Positions 5,777 to 12,398 of a stretch of DNA of 13,913 bases are shown here, piece after piece. The translations under genes and the position numbers were made by a program. Each line of letters starts with the position of its first letter. Positions within the stretch are counted from its first letter, which is position 1. The stretch spans positions 1 through 13,913 of the forward strand of contig JAJYSW010000070.1 in assembly GCA_021793335.1 (NCBI GenBank), read 5' to 3'. This DNA is from Actinomycetes bacterium (GTDB lineage: Bacteria; Actinomycetota; Actinomycetes; Mycobacteriales; Micromonosporaceae). The notes beneath the pieces were generated by a model. It made no database searches. It saw only the letters and a list, made by a program, of their open reading frames with translations, and was not told where the DNA came from.

Positions 5777-6199
5777 CTAAGGCTGCGAGATCGCCCCCAC
5801 CAGTTCGCCGGTGGACGGCTCGGGCATCTGCCGGGCGACGTCGGCCAGCGCGATGATGCCGACCAGCCGCCGCTCCTCATCGAGTACCGGCACGCGCTGC
5901 ACCTGCGCCTCGCGCATCCTGGCGATCGTGTCCGTCGCGTCCTCGTCGGCGCGGGCCAGCACGAGGTGCCCCTGCGGCAGCCGGTCGACCGTGTACTGCT
6001 CGGGGTCCTTCCCGGCCGCCATCACACTGATCACGAGGTCGCGGTCGGTGACCATGCCTTTGATCCGGTCGTCTTCGGCACCGCAGATCGGCAGGCAGCC
6101 GACGTTCATCTCGGCCATCATCCGGGCCGCGTTCGCTGCGGTGTCGTCGCTGCGGACGCACGTGACGCCCGCGTGCATGATGTCTCTCGCCATCGCCAT
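5777..6199 (-). CDS. Two-CBS-domain protein, Hrp1-like (copy 1)
   Basis: This 140-residue cytosolic protein consists of two CBS domains (about 5-62 and 72-128). It closely resembles Mycobacterium tuberculosis hypoxic response protein 1 (Rv2626c): the ARDIMxAGVTC start, PICG, GMVTDRDL, and GIIALADVAR. Cys14 and Cys39 correspond to the cysteine pair that forms a disulfide in Hrp1, so redox sensing is plausible. CBS pairs usually bind adenine nucleotides, but no ligand can be named here. The start at 6199 has GAGGAG nine bases upstream; a second Met two codons later is possible. A stress-type promoter lies in the 72-base gap behind the transketolase stop codon, so it need not rely on read-through. 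A paralogue is at 10200-10637. Confidence 0.9.
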   Translation of the reverse strand: MAMARDIMHAGVTCVRSDDTAANAARMMAEMNVGCLPICGAEDDRIKGMVTDRDLVISVMAAGKDPEQYTVDRLPQGHLVLARADEDATDTIARMREAQVQRVPVLDEERRLVGIIALADVARQMPEPSTGELVGAISQP

Positions 6200-6240
6200 C
6201 TCACTCAGCTCCTCTGGATCGATACGAGTCCGGCCGGTGG

Positions 6241-6265
6241 ATACCCCCGGTCCGGGCCGCTACGC
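6241..6265 (-). promoter_or_regulatory. SigB/SigF-type promoter of CBS gene 1
   Basis: On the minus strand: GCGT (6265-6262), 15-base spacer, GGGTAT (6246-6241). It lies entirely in the short gap between the transketolase stop and the CBS start, ending 41 bases before the ATG. The -10 is a perfect GGGTAY match; the -35 fits only GNNT. Confidence 0.5.
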
Positions 6266-6271
6266 CTCGGC

Positions 6272-8116
6272 TCACGCCACGAGCCGCTGCGCGGCCTGCA
6301 CGATCGCGTCCGCGTCGATGCCGGCGGCGGCCAATTGCTCGGCCGGGCTGGCCGAAGCGGGCATCCCGCGCACCCCCAGCTTCGTGAACTTGGTCGAGGG
6401 CATCTCCCCAGCGATGACGTCGAGGACGGCGTCGCCCAGGCCCCCGACGGGCCAGTGGTCCTCGACGGTGAGCACCCTGCCGGTGTCGGCGGCGGCCTGT
6501 CGCAGCGTCGAGGTGTCGATCGGCTTGATCGAGTAGGCGTCGATGACCCGGGCCGGAATGCCGAGGTCGGCCAGCCGCTCGGAGGCCGACAGCGCCTCGG
6601 AGACGGTGACGCCGGCCGCGATGATCGCGACCCGATCATGCTTGGAGGAGACCAGCGTGCGGCTGCCTCCGACCGGGAACAGCTCGCCGGGCCGGTAGAT
6701 CACCGGGGTCTCGCCCCTGGTGGTGCGCAGGTAGCTGATGCCCGGCAGGTCGGCCATGGTGGAGGTCAGATGTGCGCACTGGTTCGCGTCGCACGGGTAC
6801 AGCACCACGCTGCGCCACAGCGTGCGCATCATCGCGAGGTCCTCCAGCGCCATCTGGCTTGGCCCGTCGCGTCCGATGGAGACGCCCGCGTGGGAGCCGA
6901 CGACCCGTATGTCGGCGTTGCTGATCGAGGCCATTCGCAGGAAGTCGTGGGCCCGGGTCAGGAACGCCGCGAACGTCGCCGCGTACGGCACCCATCCCAG
7001 GGCCTGCATTCCGACGGCGTTCGCGATCATCTGCTGCTCGGCGATGTAGCACTCGAAGAACCGTTCGGGATGCGCGTCGGCGAACTCCTGGGTGCGAGTG
7101 GAGTCCTTGACCTCGCCGTCCAGGACCACCACGTCGGGGCTGGCCGCACCGACCGCCGTGACGGCCTTGCCGAAGGCGTCGCGGGTGGCGACCTTCGAAC
7201 CGACGTCGAACTCGGGCAGGCTGACCGCGCGGCCGGGGCGCTCCGGTCGCGGACTGCGCTCGTCGGGCCCGGCGACCTGCACCCGGAGGTTCCTGGGCCC
7301 GCCCAGCTCGGCGAGAGCGTCATCGGGGGCCGGCAGCGGCTTACCGTGCTTGCCCTCGCGGTCCTCGACGGCGGCGACGCCCTTGCCCTTCACCGTGCGG
7401 GCGATGATCGCCGTGGGACGGTCCGGCGTCTCCTCGGCCTCGATATAGGCCCGATCGATCTGCGCCGTGTCGTGGCCGTCGATCTCGACGGTGTTCCACC
7501 CGAACGCCTGCAACTGCGCCGCATAGGTCCCGGTGTCCCAGCCGTAACGCGTGGGACCGGCCTGGCCGAGCCGGTTGACGTCGATGATCGCGGTCAGGTT
7601 GCTGAGCCCTTCGAACGCGGCCTCGGCGAACGCCTCCCACATCGACCCCTCGGCCATTTCGCTGTCGCCGCACAGCACCCACACCCGGTAGGACACGTCG
7701 GCGAGGCGCCGTCCGGCCAGCGCCATGCCGACGCCGTACGGCAGTCCCTGCCCGAGTGATCCGGTGGCGACGTCCACCCACGGCAGGCGCGGCGTCGGGT
7801 GGCCTTCGAGCAGACTGCCCAGACGCCGGTACGTCAGCAGCTCCTCGTCGTCGATGGCCCCAGCGGCGCGGTACATCGCGTACAACAGCGGTGAGGCGTG
7901 CCCCTTGGAGAAGATGAGCCGGTCGTTGCCCGGCAGGTCCGGTTCGTCGAAATCGTATTTATAGTGCTTGGCCAGCAGTACCGCCATCAGGTCGGCGGCC
8001 GACATGGAGGAGGTCGGGTGCCCCGAGCCGGCCCGGGCCGAGCAGCGCACCGCGTCGGCGCGCAGCTGCTGGGCGAGTTCGGCCAGGTCGATGGTGCGGC
8101 TTTCGATGGTGGTCAC
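6272..8116 (-). CDS. tkt: Transketolase (mammalian-type, 614 residues)
   Basis: This thiamine-diphosphate enzyme transfers two-carbon ketol units in the non-oxidative pentose phosphate pathway. Substrate/cofactor histidines lie in SGHPTSS (31-37), KGHASP (71-76) and EGHPTP (104-109). The TPP/Mg motif is GDSEMAEGSMWEA (150-162), with DVNRLGQ following. The pyrimidine domain has catalytic Glu360 in YIAEQQM, and GPSQMALEDLAM (418-429) resembles animal transketolase more than the 660-residue E. coli TktA type. The C-terminal domain completes it. I chose GTG 8116 because AGAAGGA lies seven bases upstream and the family N-terminus follows directly; the frame stays open to 8539, overlapping the divergent DUF4383 gene. 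It has its own GTTT-N16-GGGTAG promoter, so it is probably a stress-induced second isoenzyme rather than the housekeeping one. Confidence 0.93.
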   Translation of the reverse strand: MTTIESRTIDLAELAQQLRADAVRCSARAGSGHPTSSMSAADLMAVLLAKHYKYDFDEPDLPGNDRLIFSKGHASPLLYAMYRAAGAIDDEELLTYRRLGSLLEGHPTPRLPWVDVATGSLGQGLPYGVGMALAGRRLADVSYRVWVLCGDSEMAEGSMWEAFAEAAFEGLSNLTAIIDVNRLGQAGPTRYGWDTGTYAAQLQAFGWNTVEIDGHDTAQIDRAYIEAEETPDRPTAIIARTVKGKGVAAVEDREGKHGKPLPAPDDALAELGGPRNLRVQVAGPDERSPRPERPGRAVSLPEFDVGSKVATRDAFGKAVTAVGAASPDVVVLDGEVKDSTRTQEFADAHPERFFECYIAEQQMIANAVGMQALGWVPYAATFAAFLTRAHDFLRMASISNADIRVVGSHAGVSIGRDGPSQMALEDLAMMRTLWRSVVLYPCDANQCAHLTSTMADLPGISYLRTTRGETPVIYRPGELFPVGGSRTLVSSKHDRVAIIAAGVTVSEALSASERLADLGIPARVIDAYSIKPIDTSTLRQAAADTGRVLTVEDHWPVGGLGDAVLDVIAGEMPSTKFTKLGVRGMPASASPAEQLAAAGIDADAIVQAAQRLVA

Positions 8117-8165
8117 GTCGGCATCCTTCTCGTACGGATTCGGCCTCACGGCCCTTGCCGCTGGA

Positions 8166-8191
8166 CTACCCGGGGCCTCGCGGGGTGAAAC
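8166..8191 (-). promoter_or_regulatory. SigB/SigF-type promoter of the transketolase gene
   Basis: On the minus strand: GTTT (8191-8188), 16-base spacer, GGGTAG (8171-8166), ending 49 bases before the GTG start. The -35 is the full GTTT consensus, and the -10 differs only in the last base. The sequence from the -35 onward, GTTTCACC(C)CGCG, recurs almost unchanged in the P450 promoter at 12197-12222. Confidence 0.6.
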
Positions 8192-8214
8192 CGCTCCGCC
8201 CCGCGCCTCGGCAG

Positions 8215-8239
8215 GTGTCGTCGCCGTCTCGCGGGGTAC
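8215..8239 (+). promoter_or_regulatory. SigB/SigF-type promoter of the DUF4383 gene
   Basis: GTGT (8215-8218), 15-base spacer, GGGTAC (8234-8239), ending 75 bases before ATG 8315. It is divergent from the transketolase promoter, with only 23 bases between the two -35 elements. One signal could therefore drive both directions. Confidence 0.6.
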
Positions 8240-8314
8240 TCGCCGGACGGCGGCGATCGGCTCAGATGGACCCGAGGATCGAATCGCCGCCCGCGCATCG
8301 AGGAGGCGAAAACG

Positions 8315-8818
8315 ATGGCGAAGGCACAGAACCGACAGCACGTCCGTGTCGAGAAGCGGGACACCACGCCGATCCAGAACGCGGCGATCTTCGTGGCCCT
8401 GGCGTTCGTGCTGATCGGAGTGCTCGGGTTCCTGCCCGGCGTCACCACCGGCTACGACGGCATGGAGGTCGTCGGCCACCACTCCGAAGCGAAGCTCTTC
8501 GGGATCTTCCAGGTGTCGGTCGTGCACAACCTCGTGCACTTGGCGTTCGGCCTGGTCGGCATGTTCATGTCATGGTTCGCGCTGGGCGCCAGGATATTCC
8601 TGGTGGCGGGTGGGCTCGTATACCTGCTGCTCGGCGTCTACGGCCTCTTCATCGAGGAAGGCGACGCCGCCAACTTCCTGCCGATGAACACCGCCGACAA
8701 CTGGCTCCACCTTGGGCTGGCCGTGGCCATGATCGGACTCGGCCTGCTGCTGCGGACCGAGCCCACCGTCCGAAGCACCGACGACGTCGGCGACACGGCC
8801 CGCGGCCCCGCCGGTTGA
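8315..8818 (+). CDS. DUF4383 four-helix membrane protein
   Basis: The 167-residue protein fits the actinobacterial DUF4383 family: a short charged N-terminus, four membrane helices (about 22-44, 65-90, 92-115 and 127-147) and a hydrophilic C-terminal tail. Family-like features are the first-loop LPGVTTGYDGMEVVGHHSEAK, the histidine-rich second helix (VSVVHNLVHLAFGLVG) and the third-loop EGDAANFLPMNTADNWLHLG. The conserved His and Asp/Asn residues suggest a ligand or ion site at the membrane surface, but no function is established. GAGGAGG nine bases upstream supports ATG 8315. It has its own stress-type promoter, back to back with that of the transketolase, and ends at a convergent terminator. 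Confidence 0.9.
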   Translation: MAKAQNRQHVRVEKRDTTPIQNAAIFVALAFVLIGVLGFLPGVTTGYDGMEVVGHHSEAKLFGIFQVSVVHNLVHLAFGLVGMFMSWFALGARIFLVAGGLVYLLLGVYGLFIEEGDAANFLPMNTADNWLHLGLAVAMIGLGLLLRTEPTVRSTDDVGDTARGPAG

Positions 8819-8863
8819 GCCCCGCCGGCCCGAAGGCCGCGGCGCGCTCCGCCGGCGCGGCTC

Positions 8864-8901
8864 GGGGGCGCCCGGACCGCGCCGGCGGCCCGGGCGCCCC
8901 C
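8864..8901. terminator. Bidirectional hairpin terminator between DUF4383 and dehydrogenase genes
   Basis: Perfect 12-bp inverted arms GGGGGCGCCCGG (8864-8875) and CCGGGCGCCCCC (8890-8901) with a 14-base loop, in the 92-base gap between convergent stop codons. Further GC-rich pairing is possible on the left side. Confidence 0.7.
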
Positions 8902-8910
8902 AATCCGCGC

Positions 8911-10101
8911 TCAGGGCTGCAAGACGACCTTGATGCAGCCGTCCTTCTGCTTGTCGAACAGTTTGTAACCGCGTTCGGCCTCGTCGAGCGGCAGCCGGTG
9001 CGAGGTGAGGTCTTCGGTGCCGAGCGGATCGGCCTCGTCGATCAACGCCGGCCAGATCTCATCGATCCAGCGCTTCACGTTGCACTGCCCCATTCTGACC
9101 GTCAACCCCTTGTCGAACAGTTCCCCCATCGGCACCGGATCGGCCTCGCCGGTGTAGACGCCGACGATGGAGACCGTCCCACCGCGGCGGACGATCGTGA
9201 ACGCCGTCATCATCGCGTCGAGCCGGTCGACGCCGATCGATTCGGCGACCTCGCTGCCGAGCGGCTCGGGCAGCAGGTCGGCGCGTTGCTGTAGCCACTT
9301 GCGCACCGGCGAGCCGTGCGCCTCCATGCCGACCGCGTCGATGACCGCGTCGGCGCCGCGGCCGCCGGTGCGCTCTCGCACCGCGGCGTCCACCTCGTCG
9401 GTCCGGTCGGTGTCGATCACATCGACGCCCCAGCGCCGGGCGAGCGCGAGGCGCTCGGGAACGGTGTCGACGCCGATGACGGCGCCGGCCCCCAGGTATG
9501 CGGCGACGCGGCAGCAGAATTGCCCCACCGGACCCAGCCCGAGCACGGCCACCGTGTCGCCCTCCCGGACGTCGGCATAGCGCACGCCCTGCCAGGCGGT
9601 CGGCAGAATATCGGACAGGAACAGGAACCGTTCGTCGGCGTAGCCGTTCGCCGGAACCTTGACGGGTCCGTACTGCGCCTGCGGTACGCGAAGCAGCTCG
9701 GCCTGCCCGCCCGGTACACCGCCGTACATGGAGGTGTAGCCGAACAGCATGCCGCCCTTGCCTTCATCGGTCTGCTGCTGTGTGGTCTCGCATTGGGACA
9801 TCAGGCCTCGCTCGCACATCCAGCAGGCCCCGCAGGCGATGTTGAAGGGCACCACCACCCGGTCGCCGGGAGCGATGCCGGTGACCTCCGGGCCGGTCTG
9901 CTCGACGATGCCCATGGCCTCGTGCCCGAGGATCTCGCCCGGGTGCATCGCCGGGGCGAGGACGTCGTACAGGTGCATGTCCGAGCCGCAGATCGCCGTC
10001 GAAGTGACCCGCACGATCGCGTCGGTCGGCTCCAGGATCTCCGGGTCGGCGACCTCGCCGACACCGACGGTCTTGCGTCCTTTCCAGATCACTGCTTTCA
10101 T
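8911..10101 (-). CDS. Zinc-dependent alcohol/formaldehyde-type dehydrogenase (MDR family)
   Basis: This 396-residue medium-chain dehydrogenase has Cys38 (ICGSD), His60 and Glu61 (GHEAMG) for the catalytic zinc, and Cys90, Cys93, Cys96 and Cys104 for the structural zinc. The Rossmann motif GLGPVG (188-193) and an Asp after the second strand (VIGVDTVPERL) point to NAD(H). The long insertion near SPVRKWLQQRADLLPEPLG and overall length resemble the glutathione-independent formaldehyde dehydrogenase-like branch, but the substrate cannot be read from sequence. It probably oxidises an alcohol or aldehyde. The start at 10101 follows GGAGGAC with suitable spacing. No stress-type promoter was found directly upstream. 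The gap to CBS gene 2 is 98 bases and contains a hairpin, so it may depend on partial read-through or an unseen promoter. Confidence 0.92.
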   Translation of the reverse strand: MKAVIWKGRKTVGVGEVADPEILEPTDAIVRVTSTAICGSDMHLYDVLAPAMHPGEILGHEAMGIVEQTGPEVTGIAPGDRVVVPFNIACGACWMCERGLMSQCETTQQQTDEGKGGMLFGYTSMYGGVPGGQAELLRVPQAQYGPVKVPANGYADERFLFLSDILPTAWQGVRYADVREGDTVAVLGLGPVGQFCCRVAAYLGAGAVIGVDTVPERLALARRWGVDVIDTDRTDEVDAAVRERTGGRGADAVIDAVGMEAHGSPVRKWLQQRADLLPEPLGSEVAESIGVDRLDAMMTAFTIVRRGGTVSIVGVYTGEADPVPMGELFDKGLTVRMGQCNVKRWIDEIWPALIDEADPLGTEDLTSHRLPLDEAERGYKLFDKQKDGCIKVVLQP

Positions 10102-10121
10102 GCTGTCCTCCTGCGATCACA

Positions 10122-10168
10122 CCGCCGGCCCGGCTCGGCCTCCCCTTCGCCGATCGCCGGGCCGGCGG
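10122..10168 (-). terminator. Hairpin between CBS gene 2 and the dehydrogenase gene
   Basis: Perfect 13-bp arms CCGCCGGCCCGGC (10122-10134) and GCCGGGCCGGCGG (10156-10168) with a 21-base loop. It lies after the CBS gene 2 stop and ends 20 bases before the dehydrogenase ATG on the minus strand. It could terminate the CBS transcript, or act as a leader attenuator for the dehydrogenase if the two are co-transcribed. Confidence 0.6.
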
Positions 10169-10199
10169 CACCATCCCCCGTGGCATGGCCCCCGCGTGG

Positions 10200-10637
10200 C
10201 TATGCGTCCCACTGGCCGCCGGGCTCGGAGACGGCGCTGACGACCTCGCCGACGACCGGTTCGGGCAGCGAGCGGGCGATATCGGCCTGCGCGATGATGC
10301 CGATGACGCGGCCGTCCTCGACGACCGGCACGCGCCTGATCTGGCGTTCGGACATCTTCGCGAGCGTCATGTCGGCGTCCTCCTCGGCCTCGGCCACGAC
10401 CAGGCTCTGGGTCTGCGGCAGGTCGCCGAGCTCGTAGTTCTCCGGGTCGTAACCGGCGGCCATGACCTGGATCGCCAGGTCCCGATCGGTGACCATGCCC
10501 TTGATCCGGTCCTCGGCGTCACAGATGGGCAGTGCGCCGATGCCGTGCTGGGCCATGGCCCGCGCCGCGTTCGCGGCCGTGTCATGGCTTTGGATGCACT
10601 GCACTTCCGGGTGCATGATGTCGCGTGCGATGGCCAT
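10200..10637 (-). CDS. Two-CBS-domain protein, Hrp1-like (copy 2)
   Basis: This is a 145-residue paralogue of the protein at 5777-6199, with the same layout: ARDIMHPEVQC start, two CBS domains (about 5-61 and 71-128), GMVTDRDL, and GIIAQADIARSLPEP. Cys14 and Cys39 are kept, matching the disulfide pair of mycobacterial Hrp1. The two copies differ in the middle (YDPENYELGDLPQTQ versus KDPEQYTVDRLPQGH) and at the C-terminus, so the duplication is not recent. Overlapping but distinct ligand or redox roles are likely. GGGAGGAG seven bases before the ATG fixes the start. A stress-type promoter candidate lies 54 bases upstream. The region is well conserved in codon use with its neighbours. Confidence 0.9.
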   Translation of the reverse strand: MAIARDIMHPEVQCIQSHDTAANAARAMAQHGIGALPICDAEDRIKGMVTDRDLAIQVMAAGYDPENYELGDLPQTQSLVVAEAEEDADMTLAKMSERQIRRVPVVEDGRVIGIIAQADIARSLPEPVVGEVVSAVSEPGGQWDA

Positions 10638-10691
10638 CTCCGGGCTCCTCCCGTTCGGTGTTGACCTATGTCCTTGCCTCTCGAAACGTGG

Positions 10692-10716
10692 CTACCCCTC
10701 ACGATCGGATATATGC
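10692..10716 (-). promoter_or_regulatory. Candidate SigB/SigF-type promoter of CBS gene 2
   Basis: On the minus strand: GCAT (10716-10713), 15-base spacer, GGGTAG (10697-10692), ending 54 bases before the ATG. Both elements are one step from the best consensus, so this is one of the weaker sites in the set. It lies in the 101-base gap behind the P450 stop codon. Confidence 0.4.
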
Positions 10717-10738
10717 GCGGCGGTTCGGGCCGGTGCGC

Positions 10739-12115
10739 TCAGGCCGCGGTGACGTTCGCGGCGGGGGTGAACGCCAAGGAGAACGGATTGAGCGTGGCCG
10801 GTTCGGGCCGGCCGGTGTACAGCGGGCGACCCGAGACGAGCCGGTACTCGCCATGGCGCAGGAGCCGTGCCAGCACGCTCGTGACGGTGAACAGCACGAG
10901 ATTGCGACCCGGGCAGCGCTCGGGCCCGCCGCTGAACGGCACGAGCGCCGGATCGGCCGCGGCGGTGCCGTCGAGCCAGATCTCGGGAGCGAAGCGATCG
11001 GCGAACGGCAACCGCTCGTCGTCACGGTGGAACAGCGGCGTATAGGCGACGAACGAGGTGCCCTCGGGCAGCGTCTCGGGACCCCACCTGGTCTCGACGG
11101 TGGTGTCCCGCAGCAGCAGCGGCGTGGTCGGCCACAGTCGCAGCGACTCCAGAACGCAGGCGCGCAGATACGGCAGTTCCTCGGGGATGCCCTCGGCGAA
11201 GGCGCCCAGTTCGGAGCGGGCCCGTTGCCGGTGCCCCCGGTTGACGGCCAGCAGCGCGAAGGTGCGCGTCAACGCCAGTGCGGCGGCGTCGAAGGCGAAC
11301 AGCCAGTGCGCGACCTGATCGGTCGGGTGGACCTGCGTTCCGTGCTCCTCGCGGGCGATCGCGGCCGCCAGCGTGCCGTTCTCGGCGTGAGCCAGATGCT
11401 CGCTCAGCCGCTCGGCGAGCGCCTCGCGGACGCGGACGCGCCCGGGAGACAGGTACGCCCAGTTGCCGCTGCGGCGCAGGGCGTCGAGCATGGCGATCGT
11501 GTCCTGGTCGTCGGCGGCGGCATCGCCGAAGACGACGCGGCGGACGATCCGCCACCAGGACCGCTCGAAGCGCCGCCAGTCGAGGACGCCCGCGTCCGCG
11601 GCCTCGGCCGCGAGCCGGTCGCACTCCTCGTCGATCCGGGCGAGCATCGGCAGGGCGAGGCGGTGCAGCGGCCGGTGCTGATCCAGGACCGCCTCGTTGA
11701 ACCGGCGCCGCTCCAGCCTCGGCCGGCCCCGTGAGATCAGCGAGCCGTGCGGCTGGAATTTTCCGAGCGCGGCGTGCTTCTCGACCGTGTCGGAGGTGAA
11801 CGTGTCAGGCGACTCCGCCAGAACACGACCGACGTCATTCGGCGACAGGAGCAGCACGATCGTCCTGCCGGGAACGGCCAGCCGCAGGGGCCTGGAGCCG
11901 TGGTGCCGACGCAGGCCCTGGAGGAGCCGGATCGCGGATCTGTCGATCTGGAGCCGTTCGGCCAGGGCCATCATCAGCGGGCGGCGCTTGACGGCGCCGA
12001 TGGCGACCGTCGGCACGACGACTCGGGTCGCGATCTGGAGCGTCTCGCCGACGCTCGCCTGCGACGGGCGCACCACCCGCCTCGATGTGGCGGGGTGCGG
12101 CATGGTCTCGGTCAT
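10739..12115 (-). CDS. Cytochrome P450 with non-canonical I-helix
   Basis: This 458-residue soluble P450 shows the K-helix ExxR motif (E323-S-L-R326) and the heme loop FSGGPERCPGRN, with Cys401 as the heme thiolate. The I-helix reads WLFAFDAAALAL: Asp276 is present, but the usual threonine of (A/G)Gx(D/E)T is Ala277 and the Gly is Ala. Loss of that threonine alters proton delivery in classical monooxygenases and is known in some atypical or peroxide-using P450s. No ferredoxin or reductase gene is adjacent. GGGAGG six bases before ATG 12115 fixes the start; the frame runs on upstream without protein character. It has the best stress-type promoter in the window (GTTT-N16-GGGTAT). Substrate is unknown; a lipid or stress metabolite is possible given the context. 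Confidence 0.93.
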   Translation of the reverse strand: MTETMPHPATSRRVVRPSQASVGETLQIATRVVVPTVAIGAVKRRPLMMALAERLQIDRSAIRLLQGLRRHHGSRPLRLAVPGRTIVLLLSPNDVGRVLAESPDTFTSDTVEKHAALGKFQPHGSLISRGRPRLERRRFNEAVLDQHRPLHRLALPMLARIDEECDRLAAEAADAGVLDWRRFERSWWRIVRRVVFGDAAADDQDTIAMLDALRRSGNWAYLSPGRVRVREALAERLSEHLAHAENGTLAAAIAREEHGTQVHPTDQVAHWLFAFDAAALALTRTFALLAVNRGHRQRARSELGAFAEGIPEELPYLRACVLESLRLWPTTPLLLRDTTVETRWGPETLPEGTSFVAYTPLFHRDDERLPFADRFAPEIWLDGTAAADPALVPFSGGPERCPGRNLVLFTVTSVLARLLRHGEYRLVSGRPLYTGRPEPATLNPFSLAFTPAANVTAA

Positions 12116-12196
12116 GGCGTCCCTCCCGTTGCTTCGCCGTGCGCCGATGCCGCGCACTGTGCGACGTGCGCCGACGCGACGGGCCGAGCGGTGCGA

Positions 12197-12222
12197 ATAC
12201 CCTCCGGTCCGCGCGGTGAAAC
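12197..12222 (-). promoter_or_regulatory. SigB/SigF-type promoter of the P450 gene
   Basis: On the minus strand: GTTT (12222-12219), 16-base spacer, GGGTAT (12202-12197). Both elements match the SigB/SigF consensus exactly. It ends 81 bases before the start codon. The GTTTCACCGCGCGG block closely matches the transketolase promoter. Confidence 0.65.
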
Positions 12223-12348
12223 GGCCCGGCGGGCCGCCCCGTGCCCGTCCGCCGCTCGGGATCGCACCGGCCCGACCGTCCATGGCCGCCGCAGGAGCGA
12301 GGCGACCCCCATGAGAGCGGGCGAGACCTCGCCGCTCCGCAGACCGAG

Positions 12349-12373
12349 GTTTTCCGCGCCGGAGGCGGGGAAC
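12349..12373 (+). promoter_or_regulatory. Possible degenerate SigB-type promoter of the Rho_N/holin/DUF3618 operon
   Basis: GTTT (12349-12352), 15-base spacer, GGGAAC (12368-12373), ending 25 bases before ATG 12399. The -35 is perfect but the -10 has A in place of T at the fourth position, so this is weaker evidence than the other sites. It is divergent from the P450 promoter. Confidence 0.35.
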
Positions 12374-12398
12374 CCCTCGCGTTCGGAGGTGACAGGCC

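Noticed and set aside
8155..9294. 379-codon + frame across DUF4383 and the dehydrogenase 3' end
   Set aside because: It overlaps two well-supported genes in other frames and lacks conserved motifs.
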